Notes: generated from the sequence alone by a model not told the origin. 64,000 nucleotides of DNA from Mesorhizobium sp. M1E.F.Ca.ET.045.02.1.1 (GCF_003952485.1 NZ_CP034447.1:4912501-4976500); one strand, 5' to 3'; counted from the stretch's first letter, positions 35,218 through 43,568 are shown. Made by a program: numbers and translations.

Positions 35218-36456
35218 ATGCTGATATCTATTTTGTCGTGGCTGATCGGCGGCGTGCTCGTTGCGGCGGCTGTCGTCGTGCTCGGCCTGATGCTTGCAAC
35301 ATGGCGGATCGCGGCCCGGGCCGAAAGGCTGGTGCCGGCTTGCGGAAAGTTCGTCGAGTTCGACGGCAACCGCATCCACTATGTCGAAGCAGGTGAGGGC
35401 AGGCCGATCGTCTTCCTGCACGGCCTCGGCGCGCAGCTTCACCATTTCCGCCATACGCTGTTCGGACATTTCGGTGCCGGCTACCGGCTGATCGCGCTCG
35501 ACCGGCCGGGTTCGGGATATTCGGTTCGGGCCGATGGGGCGTCTGGTCGTCTGCCTGAGCAAGCCGAAATGGTGCGGCGCTTCATCGGAGAACTTGGGCT
35601 GGAACGGCCCCTGATCGTCGGCCACTCGCTTGGCGGCGCCGTCGCGCTTGCACTTGCTGTCGGGCATCCGGCGGCGATTTCCGGCATCGCGCTGCTTGCA
35701 CCGCTCACGCATCTGGAAGAACGGGTGCGCCAGAAATTCGACCTGCTCTATATTCCCTCACGCCTGTGGCGTCGGGTGATAGCCTATACTGTGGCGATAC
35801 CAGCCAGTCTGAAATACGCCGAACCGACGATGAAATTCATCTTCGCGCCGCAAACCGTTCCCGAGGACTATATGATCGCTGGAGGTGGATGGCTTGGGCT
35901 GCGGCCTACTCATTTCCACGCGACTTCGACCGATGTGGTGGCTGTGGAAGAGGATCTCGGCCGCCTGGAGCAGCACTATGGCGAGATCGCCGTGCCGGCC
36001 GGCATTCTGTTCGGCACGGAGGATCGCGTCATCGGCATTGCCACTCATGGCGAGCCGATGCTGGACAAGATCAACGGGCTCGATTTCGAACGGATCGAGG
36101 GGCTTGGCCACATGCCCGTCGTAGCCGGAACGCGTTGTCGCCTTCATCCAGCGTATCGCCGCACGTGCGTTTGCCGGCGTGACCTGAATTTCGACGGCAA
36201 TTGCGCCGAGCCGAATGATCCGGCTGCTCACGGCCTCGTCACACAAACGTGTCGCGCATCCCGCTCCACGCCGATTTTCTCTTGGAACTTTTGCATCCAA
36301 CCCAGGGTTTCATTGGCGTCGCCGTCACACCTCGGCGACCAACCAAATGGAGTATCCAATGCTTACGAAAATTCTTGCAGCCTCCGCGCTCATGCTGGGT
36401 ATGGCAACCTCGGCTATGGCGCAGTCCTCGGACATGTGGTCGTGGTGGCACCATGA
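35218..36456 (+). CDS. Alpha/beta hydrolase with a C-terminal frameshift
   Basis: An alpha/beta hydrolase with an N-terminal membrane anchor (ISILSWLIGGVLVAAAVVVLGLML). The oxyanion motif FLHGLGAQLHHF, nucleophile elbow GHSLGG (serine) and catalytic histidine in GLGHMPV are present. Just after that histidine, near 36121-36125, the frame shifts. In the next frame 36125-36187 encodes the expected end (PERVVAFIQRIAARAF then AGVT, stop TGA at 36185). As it stands, the reading frame runs on for about 110 unrelated residues to 36456 and overlaps the next gene by 98 bp. A single extra base (for example the A of GTAG) would explain this. It may be a real mutation or a sequencing error. The active site is intact either way. 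Confidence 0.8.
   Translation: MLISILSWLIGGVLVAAAVVVLGLMLATWRIAARAERLVPACGKFVEFDGNRIHYVEAGEGRPIVFLHGLGAQLHHFRHTLFGHFGAGYRLIALDRPGSGYSVRADGASGRLPEQAEMVRRFIGELGLERPLIVGHSLGGAVALALAVGHPAAISGIALLAPLTHLEERVRQKFDLLYIPSRLWRRVIAYTVAIPASLKYAEPTMKFIFAPQTVPEDYMIAGGGWLGLRPTHFHATSTDVVAVEEDLGRLEQHYGEIAVPAGILFGTEDRVIGIATHGEPMLDKINGLDFERIEGLGHMPVVAGTRCRLHPAYRRTCVCRRDLNFDGNCAEPNDPAAHGLVTQTCRASRSTPIFSWNFCIQPRVSLASPSHLGDQPNGVSNAYENSCSLRAHAGYGNLGYGAVLGHVVVVAP
36284..36309 (+). promoter_or_regulatory. Possible EcfG-type promoter of the small secreted protein
   Basis: GGAAC (36284-36288), 17-bp spacer, GGTT (36306-36309). The -35 is exact and the -10 differs from CGTT at one base. It would give a leader of about 40 nt before the ATG at 36359. 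Confidence 0.35.
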
Positions 36457-36646
36457 TCGTCCGGTTTCGAACGAACGGACGGTACCGGTCGATCCTTACG
36501 CCACCGGCAGTATCTCTTCGAGCAGCGAAGCCACCGGCCTAAACAGCCTCGGCAATCCAGGTCCCATCGGCCCATGCGCCTCGAATACGCCCGGACCCGA
36601 CGCCAATGCCGGGCAGAACGTCAACGATCAGTACTGCGGCAAATAA
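36359..36646 (+). CDS. Small secreted protein of unknown function
   Basis: A 95-residue protein with a good signal peptide (MLTKILAASALMLGMATSAMA, probable cut before Q22). The mature part is short, polar and low in complexity, with GSISSSSEATG and two cysteines (GPCASN and QYCGK) that may form a disulfide. I do not recognise the family; short exported proteins like this are frequent in Mesorhizobium. TGGAG lies 7 bp before the ATG, supporting this start. The frameshifted hydrolase runs through its first 98 bp in another frame. A possible EcfG promoter lies upstream. Confidence 0.75.
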   Translation: MLTKILAASALMLGMATSAMAQSSDMWSWWHHDRPVSNERTVPVDPYATGSISSSSEATGLNSLGNPGPIGPCASNTPGPDANAGQNVNDQYCGK

Positions 36647-36715
36647 TAACTGACGCGTCCGCCAGCGGCCGGCATGAAGGCAAGGGCATGGTCGGTCGCG
36701 GCGCGGGCGTAAAAG

Positions 36716-36955
36716 CTAGTCGGAGACTTCGGTTTGCGGCCGGTCGCGACCGTCGGCCAGCTCGTCATGCCAGACACCCTCGGAATCCTCATACTGGATA
36801 CCGTCCGTATTGCCGGCGACCTGTTGTTCGGCCGAAGCAATTTCGGCGGCGCGCAGCGCGTCCTGGTGGGTGGGAAATGTTTCTGAATAAGTCGAGCCGA
36901 CCTTGTAGGCCCAACCGCCGTCATGCTCGATGATCTTGTAAGTCAGTTTCGCCAT
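36716..36955 (-). CDS. DUF2188 domain protein
   Basis: A 79-residue protein matching DUF2188: YKIIEHDGGWAYKVGSTYSE followed by TFPTHQDALRAAEIASAEQQ, then an acidic tail. Such proteins have a small beta-beta-alpha fold and no known activity; in rhizobia they often belong to stress-responsive sets. GGAGGATTCC directly precedes the ATG, so the start is secure. The DUF982 gene is next upstream, in the same direction, 31 bp away; the two could form one unit. Confidence 0.85.
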   Translation of the reverse strand: MAKLTYKIIEHDGGWAYKVGSTYSETFPTHQDALRAAEIASAEQQVAGNTDGIQYEDSEGVWHDELADGRDRPQTEVSD

Positions 36956-36986
36956 GGAATCCTCCGGTCGAGAAACCCTTGCTCGC

Positions 36987-37265
36987 TCAATGCAGCTTTT
37001 CGTCAGGCAACCTGTCTTCGGGGACCAGCACTTCCGATTCCTCGGCCGCCTCGATCAATGCGCGGCGTGCGTCCGCCGTCGAACGATAACCCTCCAGCGC
37101 CTTGAGGCAAGTGTCGAGCGCATCACGATGCCGCTGGCCCCGATTGAGAGGCCAAACCGTCATCAGGCACTCTGCGGCTTCGCGCGTGCTGCTTATTTGG
37201 CGATATTTGCCGACATGGCCGAGTTCGACCACCACCGGCTTTTCAAATGGCTTGTTGTCTGTCAT
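36987..37265 (-). CDS. DUF982 domain protein
   Basis: A 92-residue protein of the rhizobia-specific DUF982 family: PVVVELGHVGKYRQISSTRE, AAECLMTVWPLNRGQRHRDA and LEGYRSTADARRALIEAAEE are the conserved blocks. Function unknown; rhizobial genomes hold many paralogues. I start at the ATG at 37265 (MTDNKPFEKPV); three further codons are possible upstream. It precedes the DUF2188 gene in the same direction. Confidence 0.85.
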   Translation of the reverse strand: MTDNKPFEKPVVVELGHVGKYRQISSTREAAECLMTVWPLNRGQRHRDALDTCLKALEGYRSTADARRALIEAAEESEVLVPEDRLPDEKLH

Positions 37266-37342
37266 GGCCGCCAACGCAAAGCGGCCAATTTGGTTGCAAT
37301 CGTGACGGAACCCCTGCGCCCAATGGTCTCAGGTCCGTGGCG

Positions 37343-38446
37343 TCAACTGGCCGCCTTCATCCAATGCTGCATGGTCGTGACCGAACGCGCCAACTGCGGC
37401 GCCGGGCGGATCTCCTCGCCGAACGTCGCCGCCGCGCGCCAGCCCCAGCGTGGGTCGGCGAGGAAGGCGCGCGCCAGCGCCACCAAGTCGGCACGGCCAT
37501 CGGCGACAATCGCTTCCGCCTGCTTCGGATTGTCGATCAGTCCCACCGCGCGCGTCGCGATGCCGGCGCCCTTGCGGATCGCTTCCGCCAGATGCACCTG
37601 GTAGCCGGGACCGCTGGGCAGCTTCTGCAGAGGCGAATTGCCGCCGCTGGAACAGCAGAGATAGGCGACGCCCTCCGCCTTCAGCGCCTTGGCCACTTCG
37701 ATCGCCTCTTCGACGTCGAAGCCGCCATCGACCCATTCCTTCACCGAAAGGCGCGCGCCGAGCATCAGGTCCGGTGCGGCCTTCTTCACCGCCCTGGCGA
37801 TCTCGATGGCGAAGCGCATGCGGTTTTCCAATGAGCCGCCCCAGCGGTCCGTGCGCTGGTTGGAGAGCGGCGACAGGAACTGGAAGATCAGATAGCCGTG
37901 AGCGGCGTGCAGCTCGATGAAGTCGAAGCCGGCGCGCGCGGCGCGTCTGGCCGCCGCGGCGAAACGTCCGATGACTTGCTGGATCTCTTCTTCGTCCAGC
38001 GCGTGCGGCACATTCCACCCCGTGTCGTAGGCGACGGCCGAAGCCGAAACGGTCTGCCAGGGATCCTCGCCCGGCTGCAGGGGGCCGCCGCCTTCCCAAG
38101 GCTTCCTGTTGGAGGCCTTGCGGCCGGCATGGGCGAGTTGGACGCCGAATTTGGTGCCGGGTGCTGCGACGCGCCTGGCAGCGTCGAGCGTGCGCTTGGC
38201 CGCCGCCTCGTTGTCGTCGGAGTAGAGGCCGAGGCAGCCATGCGAGATGCGGCCCCGCCGCTCGACGTCGGTCATCTCGACGGTCACCATGCCGGCGCCG
38301 GACATGGCCAGGTTCATCCAGTGATGGAGGTGCCAGTCGCTGGCGGAGCCGTCCTCGGCCGAATACTGGCACATCGGCGCCACCGCGATGCGGTTGGGGA
38401 AGGTGAGACCGCCGAGGGTGATCGGCTGGAAAAGCGATGATGTCAT
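37343..38446 (-). CDS. NADH:flavin oxidoreductase of the YqjM/old yellow enzyme class
   Basis: A 367-residue FMN-dependent ene-reductase, reducing activated C=C bonds of electrophiles. The YqjM-type cysteine is at residue 26 (VAPMCQYSAEDG), and the substrate-binding histidines are in IELHAAHGYLIFQFLSPLSN (about 176-195). The FMN-phosphate region DGRADLVALARAFLADPRWG is near the C-terminus. Length fits the NamA/YqjM subgroup. AGGAGCCCG precedes the ATG. It diverges from the NUDIX gene over 157 bp. The physiological substrate is unknown; detoxification of reactive enones or nitro compounds is typical. Confidence 0.92.
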   Translation of the reverse strand: MTSSLFQPITLGGLTFPNRIAVAPMCQYSAEDGSASDWHLHHWMNLAMSGAGMVTVEMTDVERRGRISHGCLGLYSDDNEAAAKRTLDAARRVAAPGTKFGVQLAHAGRKASNRKPWEGGGPLQPGEDPWQTVSASAVAYDTGWNVPHALDEEEIQQVIGRFAAAARRAARAGFDFIELHAAHGYLIFQFLSPLSNQRTDRWGGSLENRMRFAIEIARAVKKAAPDLMLGARLSVKEWVDGGFDVEEAIEVAKALKAEGVAYLCCSSGGNSPLQKLPSGPGYQVHLAEAIRKGAGIATRAVGLIDNPKQAEAIVADGRADLVALARAFLADPRWGWRAAATFGEEIRPAPQLARSVTTMQHWMKAAS

Positions 38447-38603
38447 GAAACGGGCTCCTGGGAGAGATATCGCTATCTAGGCAGCCGCGGCGCTTTGCGC
38501 CAGACACGAGCCGGTGAAAGCCCCGCTGGACCAGTCGGTTTCTGGGATTGCGCAGGCGCGGGTTCGCGGCTAACCCTTGCCGCCGGCAGCATGGAGTCCC
38601 ACC

Positions 38604-39182
38604 ATGGAAGATCGCGTCCGCATCCGCTCGGAGGAAGTCCTGTCCGACGACTGGGCGGTGCTGAAGAAGACGGTGCTCGACTACCGCCGCCGCGACGGGC
38701 GCTGGGAAACGCAGACGCGCCAGACCTACGACCGGGGCGACGGCGCGGTCATCCTGCCCTTCGACCCGGAGCGCTCCACGGTGCTCCTGGTGCGGCAGTT
38801 CCGCTATCCGGCCTATGCCACCGGCCATCGCGAGCCGCTCATCGAGGCCTGCGCCGGATTGCTCGATGAAAACGATCCGGAAACCTGCATCCGCAAGGAA
38901 GCGGAGGAGGAACTCGGCTATCGGCTGAAGAACGTGCAGCGGCTGTTCGCGCCCTATATGAGCCCCGGCAGCGTGACGGAAAGGCTCTGGTTCTTCGTTG
39001 CGCGCTATTCGCCGGCCGACCGCATCTCCGATGGCGGCGGGGCGCCGGAGGAGGGCGAGGACATCGAGGTTCTGGAGATGCCGCTCGACGAGGCGCTGGC
39101 CGGCATAGCCGACGGCCGCATCGTCGACGCCAAGACCATCATCCTGATCCAGCATTTGAAGTTGAACCCGATCGCGCCCTGA
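38604..39182 (+). CDS. NUDIX pyrophosphatase, NudK/ADP-sugar type
   Basis: A 192-residue NUDIX hydrolase of the ADP-ribose/GDP-mannose pyrophosphatase group. The N-terminal strand region (VRIRSEEVLSDDWAVLKKTV) supports dimerisation as in NudK. The NUDIX box reads GLLDENDPETCIRKEAEEEL followed by GY, close to E. coli NudK, with the metal-binding EExxEE pattern present. The downstream YMSPGSVTERLWFFVARY is the conserved specificity loop. GGAGTCCCACC precedes the ATG at 38604. The exact nucleotide sugar is not assignable. Confidence 0.9.
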   Translation: MEDRVRIRSEEVLSDDWAVLKKTVLDYRRRDGRWETQTRQTYDRGDGAVILPFDPERSTVLLVRQFRYPAYATGHREPLIEACAGLLDENDPETCIRKEAEEELGYRLKNVQRLFAPYMSPGSVTERLWFFVARYSPADRISDGGGAPEEGEDIEVLEMPLDEALAGIADGRIVDAKTIILIQHLKLNPIAP

Positions 39183-39203
39183 CGGACGTCACGGCGCCAA
39201 GGC

Positions 39204-41021
39204 TCATTGGCCCGCGACAGGACACTGGCCGGAAGGGCCGCCTGCCGCCGAATATCGATAGATGCGCAGCGGCCCGGCAACGGGGCACTCCGTCAGCCAG
39301 TCCGGAGGCTTTCCCGTCGCCAAGCGGCTGGCCAGCGGGAATTGGGCTTCGATCGACTTTAGCGTTGTCTCCTCCACGCGGCAGACCGCCACATGGGTGG
39401 CCTTCGTTTCATCGAGCAGTCGCGCCGGGTCCGGCGTAGCCGGATCGAAAAATCGCAGGATGCGCTCAATGCCCTTGGCCGCCGTGTGAAAGGGAACGGC
39501 CACGACATCGAGGGCGACCGGCGACCCCAACGCGGCGACCCCGATATTGGGAGGCGCAAACAGCCGTGCGCCTTGCGGCCAGACGAAATGAGGACCGGCA
39601 TCGGCTTTCTCGCAAGCATCGGCGATGTCGATGCCGATTGGTTTTGTCAGCTGGGGAGGCCAGACCAGATGGCCCGCAAAAAGGGCAGCGATAATCGCCA
39701 CTCCAGGAGCGGCAAGAAGCGAAACGCCGGGCAACCCGTTGTCCGACCTTATGCCGAAATAGCGCCTTAGCGGCAGCCAGACAGGAAGGCCCTGGTGGAT
39801 AAGCAGGGCTGTCCCAGGACCGACGAAAAGCGGGAAGAAACGGAGATATCGCAGATAGAGCAGTCCTAACAGGAGGCCGACTGTCGAGAAGACCGCAAGA
39901 ACCACCCAGGTTCGCTTTCTTGTCGTGCCGGAGATGGCCAGGATGCATGTCGCAGCAGTGCCCAGAATGGCGAGGAAGAAACGGGTGAAACGGTCGGAGC
40001 TTATAAAGTCCGCGCTGTAGAAGATGCTGCGTTCCTGGTCGATGCGCAAAAGCCAATTGCCGCGCACGTAGTCGCTCACGCCGACAAGCGGTCCACCTGC
40101 GCACTGGGGAAAGAAGAACACAAGCAGCGCGGCGCTCGCACAGGCGGCGACCAAAAGACAGGCGGCCCTTATCCGCCAGCTTCCGGCCGTTCCCGCGGTG
40201 GAGATGCCCGCAAGCGTAACACCGGTGACTGCAAGCGCGGTGAGGTGCAGAAGCGAATAGCGGTCGCAAGCGGCACTTGTATAAGTCCGAGGCCCTACGA
40301 CCACAAAGAACATTGCAATCCCGGCAGCCGCCAGTGCGAGACCGTAAGCCCTGAGATCTTTCCCTGCGTCGCTCTCACCGGCGATGAACGCCAAGGCGTA
40401 GAAGCCGGCCGGCAGAACAAGGAACGGCGCCATTTCGGCGCTGATCGCAGTGGATAGAGCCATCAAGGCACCGTTCAGCACGGCGGCAACCCGTCCGCCA
40501 CGGATCGTCAGCAGCGCCGTGCCGAGGAGGATAAGCATCTGCAGATTGTGGTAGTCGATACGCCAGGGTTGAAATTCGGAAAATGACGGCAGTCCGGCAA
40601 ACGCAGCGACAGCCAGCACCGCGCCGGGGTGTTCGAACTCGAATTCCCTGATCAGCAGGAAAAGCAAGGTCACTGCGACCAGCAGCAGCAGCAACGGCAC
40701 GGTGAATACCGCGACTGCGACCGCAGCCTCCATCCCGACAAAGGGCGCAATCGCAGCGGCCATCAGCGCATAGGGCGCGTCGACGATCCACGGCCAGTGC
40801 GAAACCATGGGTTCGGGCTGGGCGATGCCCGTCAGCGTCCTGTCGAACGGATTGCCCGTTTGCAGCAGATGCCTGATTTCATGCAGCTTCATCAGGTCGT
40901 CGACGTCGCCGTTGGGCATTTTGCCTTGCAACAGCAGCAGGCTCAGAACAGCGCTGAGCGCCAGCCAGACGATCGCGACCGAGGCAGGGGTGCGGCGGTA
41001 GATCGCCCCGATTGTCGACAT
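39204..41021 (-). CDS. Large polytopic membrane protein, GT-C glycosyltransferase-like
   Basis: A 605-residue protein with roughly ten to twelve hydrophobic helices in residues 12-480 and a soluble C-terminal domain of about 120 residues. The first external loop carries PNGDVDDLMKLHEIRHLL and, later, MVSHWPWIVDAPYALM: acidic DD residues followed by a W/R-rich turn are typical of GT-C enzymes that use lipid-linked sugars. Similar proteins of unknown role are common in Bradyrhizobium and Mesorhizobium. The C-terminal domain (THVAVCRVEETTLKSIEAQF) has paired cysteines. I infer membrane glycosyl transfer but no substrate. The gene stands alone. Confidence 0.7.
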   Translation of the reverse strand: MSTIGAIYRRTPASVAIVWLALSAVLSLLLLQGKMPNGDVDDLMKLHEIRHLLQTGNPFDRTLTGIAQPEPMVSHWPWIVDAPYALMAAAIAPFVGMEAAVAVAVFTVPLLLLLVAVTLLFLLIREFEFEHPGAVLAVAAFAGLPSFSEFQPWRIDYHNLQMLILLGTALLTIRGGRVAAVLNGALMALSTAISAEMAPFLVLPAGFYALAFIAGESDAGKDLRAYGLALAAAGIAMFFVVVGPRTYTSAACDRYSLLHLTALAVTGVTLAGISTAGTAGSWRIRAACLLVAACASAALLVFFFPQCAGGPLVGVSDYVRGNWLLRIDQERSIFYSADFISSDRFTRFFLAILGTAATCILAISGTTRKRTWVVLAVFSTVGLLLGLLYLRYLRFFPLFVGPGTALLIHQGLPVWLPLRRYFGIRSDNGLPGVSLLAAPGVAIIAALFAGHLVWPPQLTKPIGIDIADACEKADAGPHFVWPQGARLFAPPNIGVAALGSPVALDVVAVPFHTAAKGIERILRFFDPATPDPARLLDETKATHVAVCRVEETTLKSIEAQFPLASRLATGKPPDWLTECPVAGPLRIYRYSAAGGPSGQCPVAGQ

Positions 41022-41386
41022 CCCGAGCCCTTCCCATGCGCGTCAGCCATTGATGCACGGAAAAGCTTTCGATCGGGTAACCTTGCCTTCTCAGCAGTCG
41101 TTGCCGGTGCCTCAGCGGTGCTGCATCGAGCCGCCAACACTCCTCCTTCGCCAAGGCTTCGGATGAATCTTAGATCGAAATGGAATCGCTGTGAATCCCA
41201 TCATCTGGTGCGAAGACTCCAGTTCTTAGCGACTGCTGAAAGAAAGACTCGCCGGGCGAGGCCCCGCCACCTCAAGCCCGGCGAGATTAGGTATCCTGGC
41301 CCCCCGACCAGGGCCGGTGGAGGAGGTACCGGCAATATCTTCAATGCAAGACAGGTGCCAGCATTCTGGTCCCGAAACGAGACAGC
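41022..41386. other. Intergenic stretch with nothing recognisable
   Basis: 365 bp between the starts/ends of two minus-strand genes. I see no convincing ORF, hairpin with T-run, RNA gene or repeat. It must contain the promoter of the GT-C-like gene. Confidence 0.5.
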
Positions 41387-41695
41387 TCATCTAGGCTTGT
41401 CCACCAAAGGCGCCTTCCTGGTCGGCGGCTTATAGGCTGTCACCAGCCTGAGCGTGTCGATGTTCACCGTTACCGGCACACCGAGATTGACCGTCACCCA
41501 CTCGCCATCGATATGTGTGACATCGCCGATCAACTCGACCGGCTGGCCCTTCTTCACCTTGGACGTGCGGTCGACGATCGAGTGCGGGAAGCCGTAGGAC
41601 GGGATCGAGACGCTGATGCGGTCTTCAGTGACCCGCCGTCGCACGGTCGCGGTGATGGCGACCTCGTCGCCGATGCTAATAGAGCCCTTCGCCAT
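41387..41695 (-). CDS. Conserved hypothetical protein
   Basis: A 102-residue soluble protein with no signal peptide or membrane segment. It is strand-rich (EVAITATVRRRVTEDRISVS, VELIGDVTHIDGEWVTVNLG), suggesting a small beta-barrel. I do not recognise a named family; similar short proteins exist in rhizobia. Codon usage matches the chromosome. The ATG at 41695 (MAKGSISIGDEV) has a poor ribosome binding site. It marks the left side of a less conserved stretch that runs to tRNA-Leu. Confidence 0.7.
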   Translation of the reverse strand: MAKGSISIGDEVAITATVRRRVTEDRISVSIPSYGFPHSIVDRTSKVKKGQPVELIGDVTHIDGEWVTVNLGVPVTVNIDTLRLVTAYKPPTRKAPLVDKPR

Positions 41696-41765
41696 GCAAC
41701 GAGTCTGGCGCTGGCTTCCACCTCGTCAAGAGGATGCTAATATTCGGCAGAAGACGGGCCGATAA

Positions 41766-41802
41766 CCCGCCGCTGGGTGTGCCCCCACACCCGCGCGGCG
41801 GG
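41766..41802. repeat. Very stable hairpin without T-run
   Basis: CCCGCCGC-T-GGGTGTG pairs with CACACCC-GC-GCGGCGGG around a four-base loop: 15 base pairs in 37 nt, almost all G-C. It lies upstream of the 41387-41695 gene on its own strand and 207 bp before the zinc-ribbon gene. No T-run follows on either strand, so a terminator is doubtful; a REP-like element or a protein-binding cruciform is possible. Confidence 0.5.
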
Positions 41803-41936
41803 CTAAGGTGACCGGCGCCTTCTCGTGGGGGAGAATTGCCTGAGCCCGGTGCCGGCCTGGCGAACTGATTGGTCCGCCGCACATGCAAGATAGCTAATCT
41901 CTACCTCAAAAGGACATGGCGTGATCGCGTAACCTC

Positions 41937-41967
41937 TTGGCAACCTGTCGGCGATGAGGAATATAAT
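41937..41967 (+). promoter_or_regulatory. Candidate promoter of the small zinc-ribbon gene
   Basis: TTGGCA (41937-41942) and TATAAT (41962-41967) are good boxes, but the spacer is 19 bp. The -10 sits within GAGGAATATAATCCTC, whose arms GAGGA/TCCTC are inverted repeats, so a repressor could mask it. Confidence 0.4.
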
Positions 41968-42008
41968 CCTCCCGGTGCGGCGACCTCATTTCGGAGATCG
42001 TCACGACA

Positions 42009-42284
42009 ATGAAATTCCCCTTCGTCGAAGGCACGCTTGGCAAGAAGCCGGAAGCCGGCACAGGCCTTTCGGTCGACTGCCTCACTTGCCGGCGCCATGC
42101 GATCCTTGACGTTGCAGAACTGGTGCGCCGGCTCGGGCCGGATCACGGAGCGATGCATTGGGATCTGATTAAGGTGCTCTATTGCCACGAATGCCGCGCC
42201 GCCGGCTGCGATGATCGGAATTTGCATTTCACCAACCATGCAATGACGCCGGATAAGCGTAAGGGCTGGATGCCTTGTCCTTGA
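42009..42284 (+). CDS. Small cysteine-rich (zinc-ribbon-like) protein
   Basis: A 91-residue protein with two CxxC pairs (DCLTCRR at residues 24-28 and YCHECRAAGC near 57) and conserved acidic/hydrophobic spacing between them, so a zinc-binding knuckle is likely. The N-terminal 20 residues are polar and without a signal peptide. Function unknown; comparable small proteins occur in Mesorhizobium. A candidate promoter with a perfect TATAAT lies 42 bp upstream, and GGAG is 13 bp before the ATG. Confidence 0.7.
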   Translation: MKFPFVEGTLGKKPEAGTGLSVDCLTCRRHAILDVAELVRRLGPDHGAMHWDLIKVLYCHECRAAGCDDRNLHFTNHAMTPDKRKGWMPCP

Positions 42285-42343
42285 AGCCGGAAGCGGCCCG
42301 GCAAGGCTAGCGCCGGGCACCGGCTAACGAAACACCAGCGTCG

Positions 42344-42550
42344 CTAATCCCCGCGCGGGGGTCTGGCTCTTGGTGGCAAGCTTTCACACGGATTTGCAGC
42401 CAATCTGGCGATTCGCCGATCTCTTAGCCACAGAGAGTTCTTGCTTTCCAGTATCTCATGGCGATCGTCATCAGCGGCCGCTCGGCCTCGCATCGAGGCG
42501 ATCGCATAGTCGGCTCTGTTCGTTCGAAAGTCTTCTTTTTGGACAGACAT
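42344..42550 (-). CDS. Possible small hypothetical protein
   Basis: A 68-residue frame beginning MSVQKEDFRTNRADYAIASM. The main support is an excellent ribosome binding site, GGGAGGAAAGCG, directly before the ATG at 42550. The sequence is very polar and arginine-rich, with no known domain; the last 20 residues are low complexity. It lies in the accessory stretch before tRNA-Leu. It could be a chance frame. Confidence 0.4.
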   Translation of the reverse strand: MSVQKEDFRTNRADYAIASMRGRAAADDDRHEILESKNSLWLRDRRIARLAANPCESLPPRARPPRGD

Positions 42551-42761
42551 CGCTTTCCTCCCGGTCCGCGGCGTTTCCCTCCTTTAGCCTGGGCGGAGAC
42601 ACTAGCTGCCGATGCATCGCAGGAGTCTACAAATTGAGGATTGTATTAAAATGCTACACTTCGCTACGCGCGCCTGCGATTCGAGGAGGGGCCGGTCTTG
42701 CGGGGTAGCGCCGACCGCGCTGGCGAGCATTACGGCCCGATCGCGGCGATGTAGAGCGGAA

Positions 42762-43568
42762 CTATCGACCGGGCTCCTTCCGTGGAAACAGGCCGAATTG
42801 GCGTTCCACATATTTCAGGAATACTTCGGGTTTTCTCATCTTGTAGATCGCCCGGTTGTCTTTCGCAGCGTAGATGTGCGGATGGTGAGCGTTCTCATAG
42901 ATGTCGTAGGAGTGGCCACCTTCAAATACGAACGTCTTGGAAAAGCCAAAGCCTTGATCGGTGATCGTGGTCAAGGGCGGGTTCGGCGTCAATTCACTTA
43001 TCCCGTATAGGTCGTCGTCGCCAGCGCCTTCGAAATGAACGACGATGTTAAGCTCGTTGATGTAGGACACCTCGTCAGCCAACTCATATAGATATTTCGG
43101 GGTTTTGCCGCGTATGCATTTGAGGATGGTTCTGGTTTGCGTTCCTTGAAGTGCCTCTAGGACTGGGTAAAAGTCGCCGTCATTGGCGAACAGGAAAGCC
43201 CGATGGAGACCATTTACAGCCTGTCGATAGACATCGATCGCCAACAATATATCGACGCCTTTTTGCTCCTGCCCGCGCTTGGGCCTAGACCTCGCTACGC
43301 CGTTCTTTACGTGAACGCCAGGATAGCTATTGATCCTGTCAAATAGCTTTTGGCTCTTCTCCAGCAGGACCTGATGGGAAGCTTCGTCAGTACCTGGCTT
43401 TTGGTCAGGATAGGCGTTGTAAAAAAAGGTTCGCGCTGCGGCGTCAGCCTCCCATTGGAAGAACCTGCCGAAATCGAAAATGGCGCCTTCATCCATGCTG
43501 AAATAGCTTCTGGCGCTCTCGATAAGCGAAAGCAGCGACGAGCCGTCCACAAACGCATATGTGCTCAT
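42762..43568 (-). CDS. NYN-domain (PIN-like) putative nuclease
   Basis: A 268-residue protein whose first 165 residues form an NYN domain of the PIN-like nuclease superfamily. The acidic active-site residues are placed as expected: YAFVDGSSLL (Asp8), KGVDILLAIDVYRQA (about residues 107-121) and FLFANDGDFYPVLEAL (about 129-144). NYN proteins cleave RNA. The remaining 100 residues (from about VSYINELNIVVHFEG) have no family I recognise and contain a tyrosine/histidine-rich part (HSYDIYENAHHPHIY). Base composition is lower in GC than in surrounding housekeeping genes, suggesting acquisition. Similar genes are found in defence-type or accessory regions; no partner nuclease or kinase is adjacent. 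Confidence 0.8.
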   Translation of the reverse strand: MSTYAFVDGSSLLSLIESARSYFSMDEGAIFDFGRFFQWEADAAARTFFYNAYPDQKPGTDEASHQVLLEKSQKLFDRINSYPGVHVKNGVARSRPKRGQEQKGVDILLAIDVYRQAVNGLHRAFLFANDGDFYPVLEALQGTQTRTILKCIRGKTPKYLYELADEVSYINELNIVVHFEGAGDDDLYGISELTPNPPLTTITDQGFGFSKTFVFEGGHSYDIYENAHHPHIYAAKDNRAIYKMRKPEVFLKYVERQFGLFPRKEPGR

